DNA of 56,929 bases from Thermomonas hydrothermalis (GTDB taxonomy: Bacteria; Pseudomonadota; Gammaproteobacteria; Xanthomonadales; Xanthomonadaceae): assembly GCF_900129205.1 (NCBI RefSeq), contig NZ_FQUK01000015.1, forward strand, positions 1 to 56,929, written 5' to 3'. A program made the translations under genes and the position numbers. The number at the start of each line of letters is the position of its first letter. The first letter of the stretch is position 1. A model generated the notes under the pieces. It was not told the DNA's origin, did not search any database, and saw only the letters and a list, made by a program, of their open reading frames with translations. This document shows positions 1 through 9,627 of the stretch, piece by piece.

Positions 1-281
1 CACGGCGGATCGACCTGGCGGACGCTGCCATCGGGCAGCTTTACCCGGGGGATACGCACTTCCAGGAAGCACTCGTGCTGGAAGAAGTTCAGGTGCCGGT
101 AACGCTTGGCGACGGTGTCGTGAACCGGATGCTGGCCCTCCACGCCAGCCAGCGCGAAGCGGCTGCCGGCGATGAAGTCCACCCGGATGGTGAGCGTCTT
201 GGCCGCCAAATCGAAGTCCGCGCCCGTCACCTGCCACGGCGGAGAGACCCCCAAGGCAGCCTCAAACAGCTTGTCAGTCAT
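1..281 (-). CDS. ISL3-family transposase, N-terminal fragment (runs off window)
   Basis: The visible 93 codons read MTDKLFEAALGVSPPW and go on to a segment around residues 50-90 with the features VHDTVAKRYRHLNFFQHECF and PRVKLPDGS. This is the N-terminal region that leads into the zinc-binding part of ISL3-family DDE transposases, which move the element by cut-and-paste. The start is the ATG at 281. The gene continues beyond position 1, so integrity and catalytic residues cannot be judged. It is transcribed in the same direction as the receptor gene that it interrupts. Confidence 0.85.
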   Translation of the reverse strand, partial: MTDKLFEAALGVSPPWQVTGADFDLAAKTLTIRVDFIAGSRFALAGVEGQHPVHDTVAKRYRHLNFFQHECFLEVRIPRVKLPDGSVRQVDPP

Positions 282-340
282 ACCCGATCCCGTACCTGCT
301 CAGGTCCAGCTTACCCACTCGAAATTGAAAAGAGGCTATA
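1..340 (-). mobile_element. ISL3-family insertion sequence, one end only
   Basis: The 5' part of an ISL3-type transposase gene lies here, reading leftwards off the window. Between the transposase start (281) and about 330-345 the sequence changes from non-coding IS end to the coding sequence of a TonB receptor that has lost its 3' part. The exact terminal inverted repeat could not be fixed because the other end of the element is outside the window. The receptor frame runs into the element and stops at 311-313, so the junction must lie at or to the right of that stop. Confidence 0.7.
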
Positions 341-1276
341 AAACGAACTCGGCCCTGCTGCCCAGTGACCGTTAGACAGCAGGTGGGCGTAGTCGTATTG
401 GTATGCCCCACTTGCGTCTTCGATCAGGAAGTTGGGGTCAGGTGCGGTACCCGAACCGCCGCAGGCCGTCCCGCCGGCATTCAACGCGCACGACGAGTAG
501 TCTCGCTGCCCCTGGAAGAGCGGGTCATTCTTGCGCCAAGTCAGCCAGGCCGTGGCGTGGCCGGCCCCATCAGCGAAGCTGCTGCCCCAGATCAGATCGA
601 TATTGCGCGACTTGCCGTCAAAGCCGGAATTGCCGGTCGGGTAGGTGAAGCCACGCGCATCCATTTTGCTCTGCACGTAGCTGTTGTTGTTGTCGTGCTG
701 ATAGGCGGACCAGCCGGCATTGACCTGGAAGCCCTCAAACTGGTCATCCAGGATGAAGTTGACCACGCCTGCCACCGCGTCGGCACCGTACACGGCCGAA
801 GCACCGCCGGTCAGAATATCGACGCGCTTGACCAGACCAGCCGGAACCTGGCTGATATCAACCGCAAAGGCCGTACCCGGCTGCACGCGCTGCCCGTTGA
901 TCAGGACCAGGGTGCGGTTGTCGCCCAGATTGCGCAGGCTAGCGGTGGGGTAGCCGGTGGCACCGTTGTTGTTGAACGAGTCAAAGTAGGGCGACAGCTG
1001 CGGCATCTGGTTGACCAGATCGTCCACACGGGTGGCACCGGTGACCTTGAACTCTTCCTGATTGATTTCAGCCACCGGGCTGGAAGCCGTGATGGTCTGG
1101 CTCTGGATACGCGTACCGGTGACGACGATCGCGTCCAGGTCGGTCGCCTTCTTCTCCTACTTGGCCTCGGTCCCGGTGTTGGTGGTGGCCTCTTGTGCCA
1201 GGGCGGATGCGGAGAACCCGCCAACCCCTGCGATCAGGGCGATGACGATGGCATCGCGCAACTTCGAACGTTTCAT
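311..1276 (-). pseudogene. TonB-dependent receptor, broken by an internal stop and an ISL3 insertion
   Basis: The reading frame starts at the ATG at 1276 with a signal peptide ending in SASALAQ. After 39 codons there is an in-frame TAG (1157-1159), and the same frame then continues with a TonB-box-like stretch (DAIVVTGTRI), a plug domain (TLVLINGQRV, ASAVYGADAVAGVVNFIL) and the first beta strands. One base change, for example CAG to TAG, would explain the stop. The gene then ends near 311-345 at the ISL3 element, so most of the barrel is missing. The intact gene would have encoded an outer-membrane importer driven by TonB. Two independent lesions make a functional product very unlikely. Its substrate cannot be told. 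Confidence 0.9.
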
Positions 1277-1420
1277 TGTGTGTACCCCCAGGGTATGGAG
1301 TGAATAGAGACGCCCACCCCGCCCTGACGGCAACCCCCCGTCACGAGGAGGGGTGGACCTGCCGATGCTACAACAACCACAAAAACAAATGAAGTTTCCG
1401 TTAATCCCGCTTGCACACTG
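1277..1420. other. Leader region of the broken TonB receptor; no gene seen
   Basis: This stretch lies between the receptor start and the degenerate tRNA-derived repeats. On the minus strand it holds a short stem (TGACGG with CCGTCA around a G-rich loop) and a T-rich patch. No convincing promoter hexamers and no plausible coding frame were found. Confidence 0.5.
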
Positions 1421-1635
1421 ATGCATCTGTCGTCTGACCGCGTAGCACCCAGATGCGATGCAAGACCGGCTGCCTGATGGATCTGGTAGAGATGGTGTGC
1501 CGTACTGGCATCGAACCACTCAACCAGCGGATTGAGTCCGGATGCGAGGCCGACTGCTCTGAAGTGGTGGGCCGTGTTGGAATCGAACCAACGACCAGCG
1601 GGTTGAGCCCGAATGCGAGACCGACTGCTCTGAAG
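1421..1635 (-). repeat. Tandem degenerate copies of the tRNA-Lys 3' part
   Basis: Directly after the CCA of tRNA-Lys (minus strand) come two units, 1565-1635 (71 bp) and 1493-1564 (72 bp). Each ends in CCA and carries a T-arm with GTTCGAT. The 1565-1635 unit is identical to the true tRNA over its last 37 nt. Both units lack the 5' acceptor strand and a normal anticodon loop, and share a non-tRNA segment on the plus strand ending in ccgactgctctgaag. A third, much decayed unit can be traced at about 1421-1492 (gatgcgatgcaagaccggctg). They cannot be tRNAs, but are probably co-transcribed with tRNA-Lys. Confidence 0.85.
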
Positions 1636-1711
1636 TGGTGGGCCGTGTTGGAATCGAACCAACGACCAGCGGATTAAAAGTCCGATGCTCTACCGACTGA
1701 GCTAACGGCCC
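1636..1711 (-). tRNA. tRNA-Lys (anticodon TTT)
   Basis: A full cloverleaf is readable on the minus strand. The acceptor strand GGGCCGT pairs with ACGGCCC. The D-arm contains AGCTCAGTCGGTAGAGC, the anticodon loop is CTTTTAA, the T-arm is GTTGGTTCGATTCCAAC, and CCA is encoded. It is 76 nt including CCA. The gene lies 36 nt after the stop codon of queC, the arrangement expected downstream of the tol-pal-queEC block in this family. Confidence 0.97.
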
Positions 1712-1744
1712 ACAGGATGCGCCCGGCCTTGCGCCGGGGCGCGC

Positions 1745-1775
1745 ATTCTAACCGATCCGAGCGCCGTTGACGTAG
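1745..1775 (-). promoter_or_regulatory. Candidate tRNA-Lys promoter overlapping the queC stop
   Basis: On the minus strand TAGAAT (1745-1750) matches the -10 consensus at 5 of 6 positions and shares its TAG with the queC stop codon. It is followed by a very GC-rich discriminator (GCGCGCCCC), a feature of stringently controlled stable-RNA promoters. No good -35 box is present at 16-18 nt. The leader between it and the tRNA can fold into a GC-rich hairpin. This is an inference from sequence only. Confidence 0.4.
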
Positions 1776-2458
1776 CGGGTGGGGTCGGCGACCCCGGCGT
1801 CGGCAAAGCCCTGCGCGCGCAGCCGGCAGGCGTCGCAGTGGCCACAGGCGCGTCCCTCGGGGTCGGCCTGGTAGCAGCTGACGGTCTGTGCGAAATCCAC
1901 CCCCAGCCGCAGCCCTTCGCGCACGATCTCAGCCTTGGACAGATGCAGCAGCGGGGCGTGCACGCGGAACTTTTGACCTTCCACCCCGGCCTTGGTGGCC
2001 AGGTTGGCCAGCGCTTCGAACGCGGTGATGAAGGCGGGCCGGCAGTCCGGATAGCCGGAGTAGTCCACTGCATTGACCCCGCAGAACAGGTCGGTGGCGC
2101 CCAGCACTTCCGCCCAGCCCAAGGCTACTGACAGCATGATGGTGTTGCGCGCGGGTACGTAGGTGGACGGGATGCCCTGCCCGATCACATGGCCATCGGC
2201 GTCGGTGGGGACTGCGATGTCATCGGTCAGCGCCGAGCCGCCGATGCTGCGCAGATCCACATGCACGGTCTTATGCGCCACAGCACCCAGCGCGCGCGCG
2301 ACGCGGGCGGCGGCATCCAGCTCGGAGGTATGCCGCTGGCCGTAGCGCACACTCAGGGCATGCGGGGCAAAGCCAGCTTCCCGGGCGATGGCCAGAACCA
2401 CCGCGGAATCCATGCCACCGGACACGAGGACGACGGCGGGTTTTGTGGGTGTCAGCAT
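1748..2458 (-). CDS. queC: 7-cyano-7-deazaguanine synthase QueC
   Basis: QueC converts 7-carboxy-7-deazaguanine to preQ0 with ATP and ammonia, in the cytoplasmic queuosine pathway. The 236-residue protein has the PP-loop SGGMDS at residues 13-18 and the C-terminal zinc ligands C195, C205, C208 and C211. The ATG at 2458 (MLTPTKP) is chosen because it gives the family length and puts the PP-loop at the right distance; the frame is open further upstream but that extension is unlike QueC. It follows queE by 16 nt, so the two pathway enzymes form a unit. Confidence 0.96.
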   Translation of the reverse strand: MLTPTKPAVVLVSGGMDSAVVLAIAREAGFAPHALSVRYGQRHTSELDAAARVARALGAVAHKTVHVDLRSIGGSALTDDIAVPTDADGHVIGQGIPSTYVPARNTIMLSVALGWAEVLGATDLFCGVNAVDYSGYPDCRPAFITAFEALANLATKAGVEGQKFRVHAPLLHLSKAEIVREGLRLGVDFAQTVSCYQADPEGRACGHCDACRLRAQGFADAGVADPTRYVNGARIG

Positions 2459-2474
2459 GGGCAGAAAGATGGTG

Positions 2475-3161
2475 TCAGTGGCCGGGGGCATCATTCCACA
2501 ACAGCTTGTGCAGCTGGATCTGAAAGCGCACCGGCAAGCGGTCGGCCACGATCCAGTCGGCCAGCGTGCGTGGTTCAAGCTGGCCGGCGCTGGGCGAGAA
2601 CAACACCTCGCAGCGGGTATGCAAGCGATGGCGGGCGACCACCGCGCAGGCCCAGTCGTAGTCTGCACGCGAGCAGATCACGAACTTGACCTGGTCGTGC
2701 GGCGTCAGCAGGTCGAGATTGGCCCACAGGTTGCGCGCCTCCTCGCCCGACCCCGGGGTCTTGATGTCCACGACCCGGCTCACCCGCGGATCGACGCCCG
2801 CGATGTCGAGCGCGCCCGAGGTTTCCAGCGAAACGTGGTAGCCGGCATCGCACAAGCGTGTGAGCAGCTGCAGGCAGCGCTTCTGCGCCAGCGGTTCGCC
2901 GCCGGTGACGCAGACATGCCGGACGTCGAACCGGGCGACTTCGGCCAGGATGGCCTCCAGCGTCCACCACTGCCCGCCGTGGAATGCGTAGGCGGTATCG
3001 CAGTACTGGCACCGCAACGGGCAGCCGGTCAGGCGCACGAACACGGTGGGCCAACCGACGTCGCGGGCCTCGCCCTGCAACGACAGGAAGATTTCGGTGA
3101 GCTTCAGGCGCTCGGCCTGGCCGGCCGCCGACGCGGCGGCCGCATCGGCGACGGCAGTCAT
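2475..3161 (-). CDS. queE: 7-carboxy-7-deazaguanine synthase QueE (radical SAM)
   Basis: QueE is a radical SAM enzyme that rearranges 6-carboxy-tetrahydropterin to 7-carboxy-7-deazaguanine, the step before QueC. The cluster-binding motif CPLRCQYC (CX3CX2C, about residues 47-54) and the following CDTAY are visible, as are TGGEPL and the ETSG segment. Length (228 aa from the ATG at 3161; a GTG six bases upstream is also possible) is normal. The gene begins 9 nt after cpoB and continues the tol-pal transcription direction. Confidence 0.95.
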   Translation of the reverse strand: MTAVADAAAASAAGQAERLKLTEIFLSLQGEARDVGWPTVFVRLTGCPLRCQYCDTAYAFHGGQWWTLEAILAEVARFDVRHVCVTGGEPLAQKRCLQLLTRLCDAGYHVSLETSGALDIAGVDPRVSRVVDIKTPGSGEEARNLWANLDLLTPHDQVKFVICSRADYDWACAVVARHRLHTRCEVLFSPSAGQLEPRTLADWIVADRLPVRFQIQLHKLLWNDAPGH

Positions 3162-3170
3162 GCGCACATT

Positions 3171-3965
3171 CTACCGGTTGCTAGTCAGCGCCATCGCCCG
3201 CAGCCGATCCTCGGCGGTGCGGGCCACATCGCTGCCCGGATAGCGTTGCACCACTTGGCGCAACGTCGCCTCGGCCTGTGGCAACTGCTTGAGCCCGTAC
3301 TGCGACAGCCCCAGCTTGAGCAGCGCACCCGGCGCCTTGTCGTGGATCGGGTAGCGTTCCAGCAAGGCCTCAAACTGCTGCGCCGCCAGCGCGTAGTTCT
3401 GGGTGACGTAATAGCTTTCCCCAAGCCAGTACAAGGCATTCGGGGTCAGCGCGGCATCGGGATAGGTGGCCAGGAAGGCGCGCAGACGCCGCGCCGCCTC
3501 GACGTAGTCACCCGTCTTGAGCGCCTCCAAGGCATTGGCGTAGGCGCTTTGCTCGTCCTGAGCGGGCACGGCCGGAGCCGCCACGCCGGCCGGCTGGGGA
3601 GGCGTGGCGGACGATGGCGCCGTCGCCGCACCAGGAGATGACGCCGCCGTACCAGACGGCGACGCGGTGCTGGCACCGGTGGCCTCCAGACGGTCGAGCC
3701 GACCACTCAAATCCAGATACTGCGCCCGCTGCCCCTGCCGGGCCTGCTCCAGCTGATGTTGCAGGTCTTCCACCTGGCCGCGCAGGCTTTGCACCTCGGC
3801 GCGCAGCTGGGTGATCTGGTTGACCAGCTCCACCGCATTCTGCTCGCCGGCCATGCGCTGCTCCAGCGCGGCCACCCGGTCGGCCAGACTGGGCGCACGC
3901 TGCGCCGATGCCGACGGCGGCGCCAGCAGCGCCGCCACGGCCAGAGACACGAGAGCGATCCGCAT
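3171..3965 (-). CDS. cpoB: Cell division coordinator CpoB (YbgF)
   Basis: CpoB is a periplasmic TolA- and PBP1B-interacting protein that coordinates peptidoglycan synthesis with outer-membrane constriction. The 264-residue product has a signal peptide (to about SASAQ), a trimerising coiled coil at about residues 30-80 (repeated leucine/glutamine heptads such as QVEDLQHQLEQ), an Ala/Pro/Ser-rich linker and C-terminal TPR repeats (YWLGESYYVTQNY, ALLKLGLSQYGLKQ). Its ATG overlaps the pal stop by one base (TGATG), indicating translational coupling. Confidence 0.93.
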   Translation of the reverse strand: MRIALVSLAVAALLAPPSASAQRAPSLADRVAALEQRMAGEQNAVELVNQITQLRAEVQSLRGQVEDLQHQLEQARQGQRAQYLDLSGRLDRLEATGASTASPSGTAASSPGAATAPSSATPPQPAGVAAPAVPAQDEQSAYANALEALKTGDYVEAARRLRAFLATYPDAALTPNALYWLGESYYVTQNYALAAQQFEALLERYPIHDKAPGALLKLGLSQYGLKQLPQAEATLRQVVQRYPGSDVARTAEDRLRAMALTSNR

Positions 3966-4498
3966 CACTTGTCGGTATAAATCAGCTCGACACGACGGTT
4001 CTTGGCCCAGCACGACTCTTCGTGCTCGGCGCAGACCGGACGTTCCTCGCCATAGCTGACCACGGTCAGCTGGGTTGCGCTGCCGCCGCTGGCCTGCAGC
4101 GCCGAAGACACGGCATTGCCACGGCGCTCGCCCAGCCCGAGGTTGTATTCGCGGCTGCCGCGCTCGTCGGCATTGCCTTCCAGCCGCAGACGCGCCGAGG
4201 GCCGGTCACGCAGATACTTGGCGTGGCAGGCGATCAGCGCCGTGAACTCCGGCTTCAGCGCGTCCTGATCGAAATCGAAATACACCACGCGCTGGCGCAG
4301 GCAGGCATCGGTATCCAGGTCAGCGGGCGTGTACACCCCCGGACGCGGCGCTTCAGTCACCGGCGCGGTGCTGGCCTGTGGCGGCTCCGGCATCGGGGCC
4401 GGCGGGGTTTCCTTGACCTTCTTGCTGCAGCCGGCCGCAACGGCGACGGTCAGCAGCGCGAGGGTGAGAATGCGGGTGACACCGGACGTGTTCGACAT
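3965..4498 (-). CDS. pal: Peptidoglycan-associated lipoprotein Pal
   Basis: Pal is an outer-membrane lipoprotein that binds diaminopimelate in peptidoglycan and, with TolB, links the outer membrane to the wall. The 177-residue product has a type II signal with lipidated Cys24 (VAAGCSKK), a Pro-rich spacer, and an OmpA-like domain from about residue 70 (VYFDFDQDALKP, GNADERGSREYNLGLGERR). The ATG at 4498 gives the correct lipoprotein signal and has an AGGAGTT-like Shine-Dalgarno sequence nearby. It sits 60 nt after tolB. Confidence 0.96.
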   Translation of the reverse strand: MSNTSGVTRILTLALLTVAVAAGCSKKVKETPPAPMPEPPQASTAPVTEAPRPGVYTPADLDTDACLRQRVVYFDFDQDALKPEFTALIACHAKYLRDRPSARLRLEGNADERGSREYNLGLGERRGNAVSSALQASGGSATQLTVVSYGEERPVCAEHEESCWAKNRRVELIYTDK

Positions 4499-4558
4499 GA
4501 CAACTCCTCCTTGGCAAGAACGGGATGGTACAAGCGCCCCGGCGCGGGGCATGTGGGA

Positions 4559-5872
4559 TCAATGTTTCCGGTACGGGGACCAGGCTGGCTCACGCACATC
4601 GCCGCCGGACACTTCCAGACGCTGCCGTACCCGGCCATCGACCGAAACAGTGTAGAGCACGCCGCGACTGCCTTCGCGGGCGGCATAGACCAGCATCGCA
4701 CCATTCGGCGCAAAGCTGGGCGACTCATCCAGCGCACCCGGCGAGAGCATGCTCCAACGCGGACTGCCGGTGCTGCGATCCATCAGGGCGATGCGGTACA
4801 CATTGCCTGCCCCCTGCGCCGTCGCCAGCTTTTTGCCATCGGGCGACAGGCTGGGGCTGGCGTTGTAGCTGCCCTCGAAGGTGACCCGGCTGGCACTGCC
4901 GCCGCTGGCCGGGATCTGATAGATCTGCGGCCGGCCGCCGCGATCCGAGGTGAAGTACAGGGTGGCACCGTCCGGGCTCCACACCGGCTCGGTATCGATG
5001 CCGGACTCGTGGGTCAACTGGATGAGCTGACGGCTGGCCAGATCCATCACATAGATATCCGGGTTGCCGCCCTTGGACAGACTCATCGCCAGCCGGGTGC
5101 CATCCGGTGAAAACCGGGGCGCACCATTGATGCCGCGGAAGCGGGTGATGCGTTCGCGGCTGCCGCTAGCCACGTCCTGGATCCAGATCCCGGAGTTGCC
5201 CCCCTCGAAACTGACGTAGGCCAGCTTACGCCCATCCGGACTCCATGCCGGCGACAGGATGGGTTCACTGGAAGTGACCACGGCGCGCGGGTTGTAGCCA
5301 TCGGCATCCGCCACCATCAGCGCATACTGGGCACTGCGCCCGAGACCGCTGGCGGTGACGTAGGCGATGCGGGTCCAGAACGCACCAGGCACGCCCAGGA
5401 TTTTTTCGTACACGGCATCGCTGATCTGATGGGCGACATCGCGCATCGATGCAGCTGGCGCGATCAGCGCATAGCCCAGCAGGCGCTGCTGGCGGGCCAC
5501 GTCGAACAGTTCGTATTCGGTGCGGTACGTGTCACCCGAGGCCAGACAGCGGCCCACCAGCAGAAAATCCTGCTTGAGCATGCGCCAGGTGGGATAGGCG
5601 ACTTCGCTGGCCTGGGTGGGCCGCTCCGGCAGAGTGGCCGGATCCGGGCTGCGGAACTGCCCGGAACGGGCCAGATCGGCGCGCACCACGCCGGCCACAT
5701 CGACACCGCCGCAGTCGCCAGCGAACGGCACCACCGCGATCGGCAGCGCCGCCGCGTTACCACCGACGATGTCGATTTCCAGCCCTCTGGATTGGGCCTG
5801 CGCTGCCAAGGGCGCGCCTAACAGCAGGACGAGGCAAGTCAGCAGGCGGCGAATGGAACCGATCGTAGGCAT
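4559..5872 (-). CDS. tolB: Tol-Pal system beta-propeller protein TolB
   Basis: TolB is the periplasmic partner of Pal and TolA. The 437-residue protein has a signal peptide ([11 protein letters not shown]), an N-terminal domain ([12 protein letters not shown]) and a six-bladed propeller made of repeated WSPDG, FSPDG and LSPDGKKLA motifs. The frame is open to 6025, overlapping the tolA stop, but the ATG at 5872 is preferred because it places the signal peptide at the N terminus. That leaves a 152-nt gap after tolA. Confidence 0.94.
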   Translation of the reverse strand: MPTIGSIRRLLTCLVLLLGAPLAAQAQSRGLEIDIVGGNAAALPIAVVPFAGDCGGVDVAGVVRADLARSGQFRSPDPATLPERPTQASEVAYPTWRMLKQDFLLVGRCLASGDTYRTEYELFDVARQQRLLGYALIAPAASMRDVAHQISDAVYEKILGVPGAFWTRIAYVTASGLGRSAQYALMVADADGYNPRAVVTSSEPILSPAWSPDGRKLAYVSFEGGNSGIWIQDVASGSRERITRFRGINGAPRFSPDGTRLAMSLSKGGNPDIYVMDLASRQLIQLTHESGIDTEPVWSPDGATLYFTSDRGGRPQIYQIPASGGSASRVTFEGSYNASPSLSPDGKKLATAQGAGNVYRIALMDRSTGSPRWSMLSPGALDESPSFAPNGAMLVYAAREGSRGVLYTVSVDGRVRQRLEVSGGDVREPAWSPYRKH

Positions 5873-6024
5873 AGGCAAGGGCAACGACGTCCTGGGCGAA
5901 GACAACGGTGAACGGCTAGATTGGCAAGCGTTTATCACGCCTGGATGAACACCAGCACACCGGCAAAGGGGCGCATCGGTGGCTGACGCCAGCACCGATT
6001 GAACCATAGGGGAGATTTGCCGCA

Positions 6025-6900
6025 TCAGCGATCTTCGGCGACAAAGTTCAGCTCCAACACTCGGCTGAAAACCCGCTCATAGCCCGCATACGGCAGCGGC
6101 GAGGCTTTCAGCACTGCGGCCTCCACTGAACGCCGCCCCAGTGCGTCATACGGGCAGCTGGGTGCGATGTCCACGCTGATGACCTCGCCACCGGGGATCT
6201 GATGGATGGTGAGCCGACAGCGCTGCCCGAGTGGCACGGTCTCGGGCCGGGTCCACTGGCGGACGATAGCCTGTTGTAAAGCGGCGGCGTAACGGGCTTG
6301 CAGGTCGTCATCGCTGCCGCGATTGCCCGGCGGCGGCGTGGCCGCGGGCATGCGCGCTTCGGCCAGCTGCTGGGCCCGCATCTCGGCCTGGATGCGCTCA
6401 CGCGCGGCCTGCTCACGCTGGCGGCGAAGCTCCTCGATCTGACGCAGACGCTGGCGTTCCAGCTCGGCCTGGCGTTGTGCGTTCAACTCGGTCTGATCGG
6501 GCTGTCGCTGGCGAGCCTCCTGCTCCCGCGGACGCTTGGCGACCTCGGGCGACGGCGCGTCCCGCTGCACTTTCTCCTGTTCCACCGGCGCCGGCTCAGG
6601 CACCGGCGGCGGCAAGGCCTTGTGCGGGGCAGATGGCGCAGGCGCCGGTTCCGGCAGCGGCTTTGGCAACGGCGCCTGCTTTTGCGGCGGCGGGGTTGGC
6701 GACCGCCGCAGGGCGCGCTGCAGATCGACGCCGAGCTCGTCCGCCGTCACCAGATCCGCCTCGATCGGTTCCCCCGGTGCCGCCAGCACCGTGGTCTGCT
6801 GCGACCAGCGCAACCCGGCGAACAGCAGCAGGAACAGCAGCACATGCAACAGCACGGCCTGGACAATGGCGATGCCGGTGTCGGCGCGGGTCTGTTTCAC
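6025..6900 (-). CDS. tolA: Cell envelope integrity protein TolA
   Basis: TolA bridges the inner-membrane TolQR motor to the outer membrane. The 291-residue protein shows one N-terminal transmembrane helix (about residues 10-32, [14 protein letters not shown]), a Pro-rich stretch, a long charged Glu/Arg/Gln/Ala helix (about 115-190, for example [19 protein letters not shown]) and a C-terminal globular domain carrying the paired cysteines C227 and C249. The domain order is that of the family. It starts 7 nt after the tolR stop. Confidence 0.93.
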   Translation of the reverse strand: MKQTRADTGIAIVQAVLLHVLLFLLLFAGLRWSQQTTVLAAPGEPIEADLVTADELGVDLQRALRRSPTPPPQKQAPLPKPLPEPAPAPSAPHKALPPPVPEPAPVEQEKVQRDAPSPEVAKRPREQEARQRQPDQTELNAQRQAELERQRLRQIEELRRQREQAARERIQAEMRAQQLAEARMPAATPPPGNRGSDDDLQARYAAALQQAIVRQWTRPETVPLGQRCRLTIHQIPGGEVISVDIAPSCPYDALGRRSVEAAVLKASPLPYAGYERVFSRVLELNFVAEDR

Positions 6901-6907
6901 ACCGGCC

Positions 6908-7348
<441 letters not shown>

Positions 7349-7352
7349 CGCC

Positions 7353-8138
7353 TCAGCCCTCCTGGACCTGGCGCTGCAGCACCGAGGAAAACTCTTCGCC
7401 GAAGGTGTCGTACCGCACCGCCATGCGCTCGACGCGGGTGGCAAAGCGGTTGTAGGCCCAGACCGCCGGGATCGCCGCGAACAGGCCCATGGCAGTGGCC
7501 ACCAGCGCCTCGGAAATGCCAGGCGCGACGGTGGCGATGGTGGCCTCCTTCATGGCGGCCAGCCCCTGGAACGACACCATGATCCCCCACACCGTGCCAA
7601 ACAGGCCGACATAGGGGCTGATCGAGCCGACGTTGGCCAGAAACTCGAGATTGCGCTCCAGCCCGTCCAGTTCGCGTGAGGTGGCAGCACGCATGCCGCG
7701 CTGGGCGCTCTCCAGCAGCATGCGTGCGTCAACGCCACGGCGCTGGCGGGCGCGATTGAACTCGCGCATGCCGGCCTCGAAGATCGCTTCCAACCCCTCG
7801 ATCTGCCGGTGCCGCTCGGTGGCGGTGGCATACAGCTTGGACAGCTCGATCCCGGACCAGAACGTCTCCTCGAACCGGTCGGCTTCGCGCTCGGCGCGAT
7901 CCAGCAGCCGCTTCTTGCGCAGGATGATCACCCAGGACGACAGCGAGGCCAGCAACAACAGCGCCATCACCAGCTGCACCGGAAGGCTGGCATGCAGTAC
8001 TAGCTGCAGGATATCCAGACCGTGATCGGCCACCGCGCCGGCCGGTGGCGCAGACGGGTTTGCAAGCGCCACCGAGGCCGCTTCGGGGGCGTCAGGCAGG
8101 GCTTGCGGCAGGGATTGCAGCAAAGGTTGGGGCAGCAT
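7353..8138 (-). CDS. tolQ: Protein TolQ
   Basis: TolQ is the ExbB/MotA-like channel subunit of the Tol motor. From the ATG at 8138 it has 261 residues. The first membrane helix lies at about residues 55-75 (LVMALLLLASLSSWVIIL), followed by the cytoplasmic loop and two more helices (NVGSISPYVGLFGTVWGIMV and VAPGISEALVATAMGLFAA). The ATG overlaps the ybgC stop (TGATG). A much longer open frame upstream belongs to shadow sequence over ybgC. Confidence 0.95.
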   Translation of the reverse strand: MLPQPLLQSLPQALPDAPEAASVALANPSAPPAGAVADHGLDILQLVLHASLPVQLVMALLLLASLSSWVIILRKKRLLDRAEREADRFEETFWSGIELSKLYATATERHRQIEGLEAIFEAGMREFNRARQRRGVDARMLLESAQRGMRAATSRELDGLERNLEFLANVGSISPYVGLFGTVWGIMVSFQGLAAMKEATIATVAPGISEALVATAMGLFAAIPAVWAYNRFATRVERMAVRYDTFGEEFSSVLQRQVQEG

Positions 8139-8554
8139 CAAGGCGTCTCCAGAAACGGTAGCAAACGGTCGACAACAGGCGCAGGCAGGCGACAGGGGCG
8201 GAATGTGCTGGCACGGACGGCGGCGACATGAACCTGCGCCGCGATCAGCAGCACCCCGTCGCGCTCGATCCGCTGCGCCAGACGCAAACTGGCGCCGCCG
8301 CATTCCAGCAGGGACACGCTGACCGAAAGCTGATCGTCCAGCCGCGCCGGGGCGCGGAAGTCCACCTGCATGGCCCGCACCACGAACACCAGGTCGAATG
8401 CACGCCGCAGTTCGTCCTGCTGCAGCCCAAGTGCACGCATCCATTCGCTGCGTGCGCGCTCCAGGAAGGCCAGGTACTGCGCGTGATAGACCACGCCGCC
8501 GGCGTCGGTATCCTCCCAATAGACCCGCACCGGCCAGACGAACGGCTCAGTCAT
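8138..8554 (-). CDS. ybgC: Tol-Pal-associated acyl-CoA thioesterase YbgC
   Basis: A hotdog-fold acyl-CoA thioesterase of 138 residues. The 4-hydroxybenzoyl-CoA thioesterase-type active site is visible as [10 protein letters not shown], with Asp17 as the catalytic residue and His24 after it. It is the usual first gene of the tol-pal operon, but its cellular substrate is uncertain. The ATG at 8554 overlaps the end of ruvB by 8 nt, tying the repair and envelope gene blocks into one transcription direction. Confidence 0.93.
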   Translation of the reverse strand: MTEPFVWPVRVYWEDTDAGGVVYHAQYLAFLERARSEWMRALGLQQDELRRAFDLVFVVRAMQVDFRAPARLDDQLSVSVSLLECGGASLRLAQRIERDGVLLIAAQVHVAAVRASTFRPCRLPAPVVDRLLPFLETP

Positions 8555-9581
8555 GCCCGGCCTCGAACAAGCCCGGCGTGCTGGCCTTGGGCTTAAACCC
8601 CAGATGCCGGTATGCCTTTGGCGTAGCCATGCGGCCGCGCGCGGTGCGCACAAGAAAGCCCTGCTGGATCAGGTACGGCTCGATCACATCCTCCAGCGTG
8701 CCGCGCTCCTCGCTCAGCGCTGCCGCCAGCGATTCCACCCCGACCGGGCCGCCGTCGAACGCGTCGATCAGGGTTCCCAGCAGGCGGCGATCCAGCTCAT
8801 CAAAGCCTTCCGGATCCACTTTCAGCATGTCCATCGCCGCACGTGCGGTCGCCACGTCGATCACCCCGCTGCCGCGTACCTGCGCATAGTCGCGCACCCG
8901 CCGCAGCAGCCGGTTGGCAATCCGCGGCGTGCCACGCGAACGCCGTGCCAGTTCTGCCGCGCCGGCCGCATCGCAAGGAATCCCAAGAATCTGCGCGGAG
9001 CGGCAGACGATATGCGTCAGCTCCTCCGCCGAGTAGAACTCCAGCCGCTGCACGATGCCAAAACGATCGCGCAGTGGTGCGGTCAAAAGCCCGGCGCGGG
9101 TGGTCGCCCCGATCAGGGTGAATGGCGGCAGATCCAGCTTGATCGAGCGTGCGGCCGGCCCCTCGCCGATCATGATGTCGATCTGGCAATCCTCCATCGC
9201 TGGATACAGGATTTCCTCGACCACCGGCGACAGGCGATGGATTTCGTCGATGAACAGCACATCGCGCGGCTGCAGGTTGGTCAGCAGCGCCGCCAGATCA
9301 CCGGCCTTTTCGATCACCGGGCCCGACGTGACCCGCAGGTTCACCCCCAGCTCGTTGGCGATGACATGCGACAGCGTGGTCTTGCCCAGGCCGGGCGGAC
9401 CGAAGATCAACACATGGTCCAGCGCTTCGCCGCGCTGCCGGGCGGCTTCGATGTAGATGCGCATCTGCTCGCGCACAGGTTGCTGGCCGAGATAATCGTC
9501 CAGCCGGCGCGGCCGGATGCTGGCCTCCAGCGCCTCGTCCTCACGGGTCGCCGCTGGCGTGATGATGCGGGGATCGGTCAT
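8547..9581 (-). CDS. ruvB: Holliday junction branch migration ATPase RuvB
   Basis: RuvB is the hexameric AAA+ motor that drives branch migration of Holliday junctions with RuvA. The 344-residue protein has Walker [10 protein letters not shown] at 61-69, Walker B DEIH at 112-115, sensor and arginine-finger region ([18 protein letters not shown]), and the C-terminal winged-helix domain ending in a lysine/proline-rich tail. Start at the ATG at 9581 matches the family. It is separated from ruvA by kup. Confidence 0.97.
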   Translation of the reverse strand: MTDPRIITPAATREDEALEASIRPRRLDDYLGQQPVREQMRIYIEAARQRGEALDHVLIFGPPGLGKTTLSHVIANELGVNLRVTSGPVIEKAGDLAALLTNLQPRDVLFIDEIHRLSPVVEEILYPAMEDCQIDIMIGEGPAARSIKLDLPPFTLIGATTRAGLLTAPLRDRFGIVQRLEFYSAEELTHIVCRSAQILGIPCDAAGAAELARRSRGTPRIANRLLRRVRDYAQVRGSGVIDVATARAAMDMLKVDPEGFDELDRRLLGTLIDAFDGGPVGVESLAAALSEERGTLEDVIEPYLIQQGFLVRTARGRMATPKAYRHLGFKPKASTPGLFEAGHD

Positions 9582-9627
9582 GCCCGTATGGTATCGGACT
9601 GTCTGGCCCTGCGCCCCGCCGGCGCAC

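Noticed and set aside
1157-1159. TAG in the TonB receptor as a recoded (read-through or pyrrolysine) codon
   Set aside because: The gene is also truncated by an IS, no recoding element is seen, and a simple point mutation explains it.
1493-1711. Tandem repeats that might look like a CRISPR array
   Set aside because: The units adjoin without unique spacers and are partial copies of tRNA-Lys.
5873-6025. N-terminal extension of TolB to the tolA stop
   Set aside because: It would bury the signal peptide behind 51 residues; the ATG at 5872 fits the exported protein.
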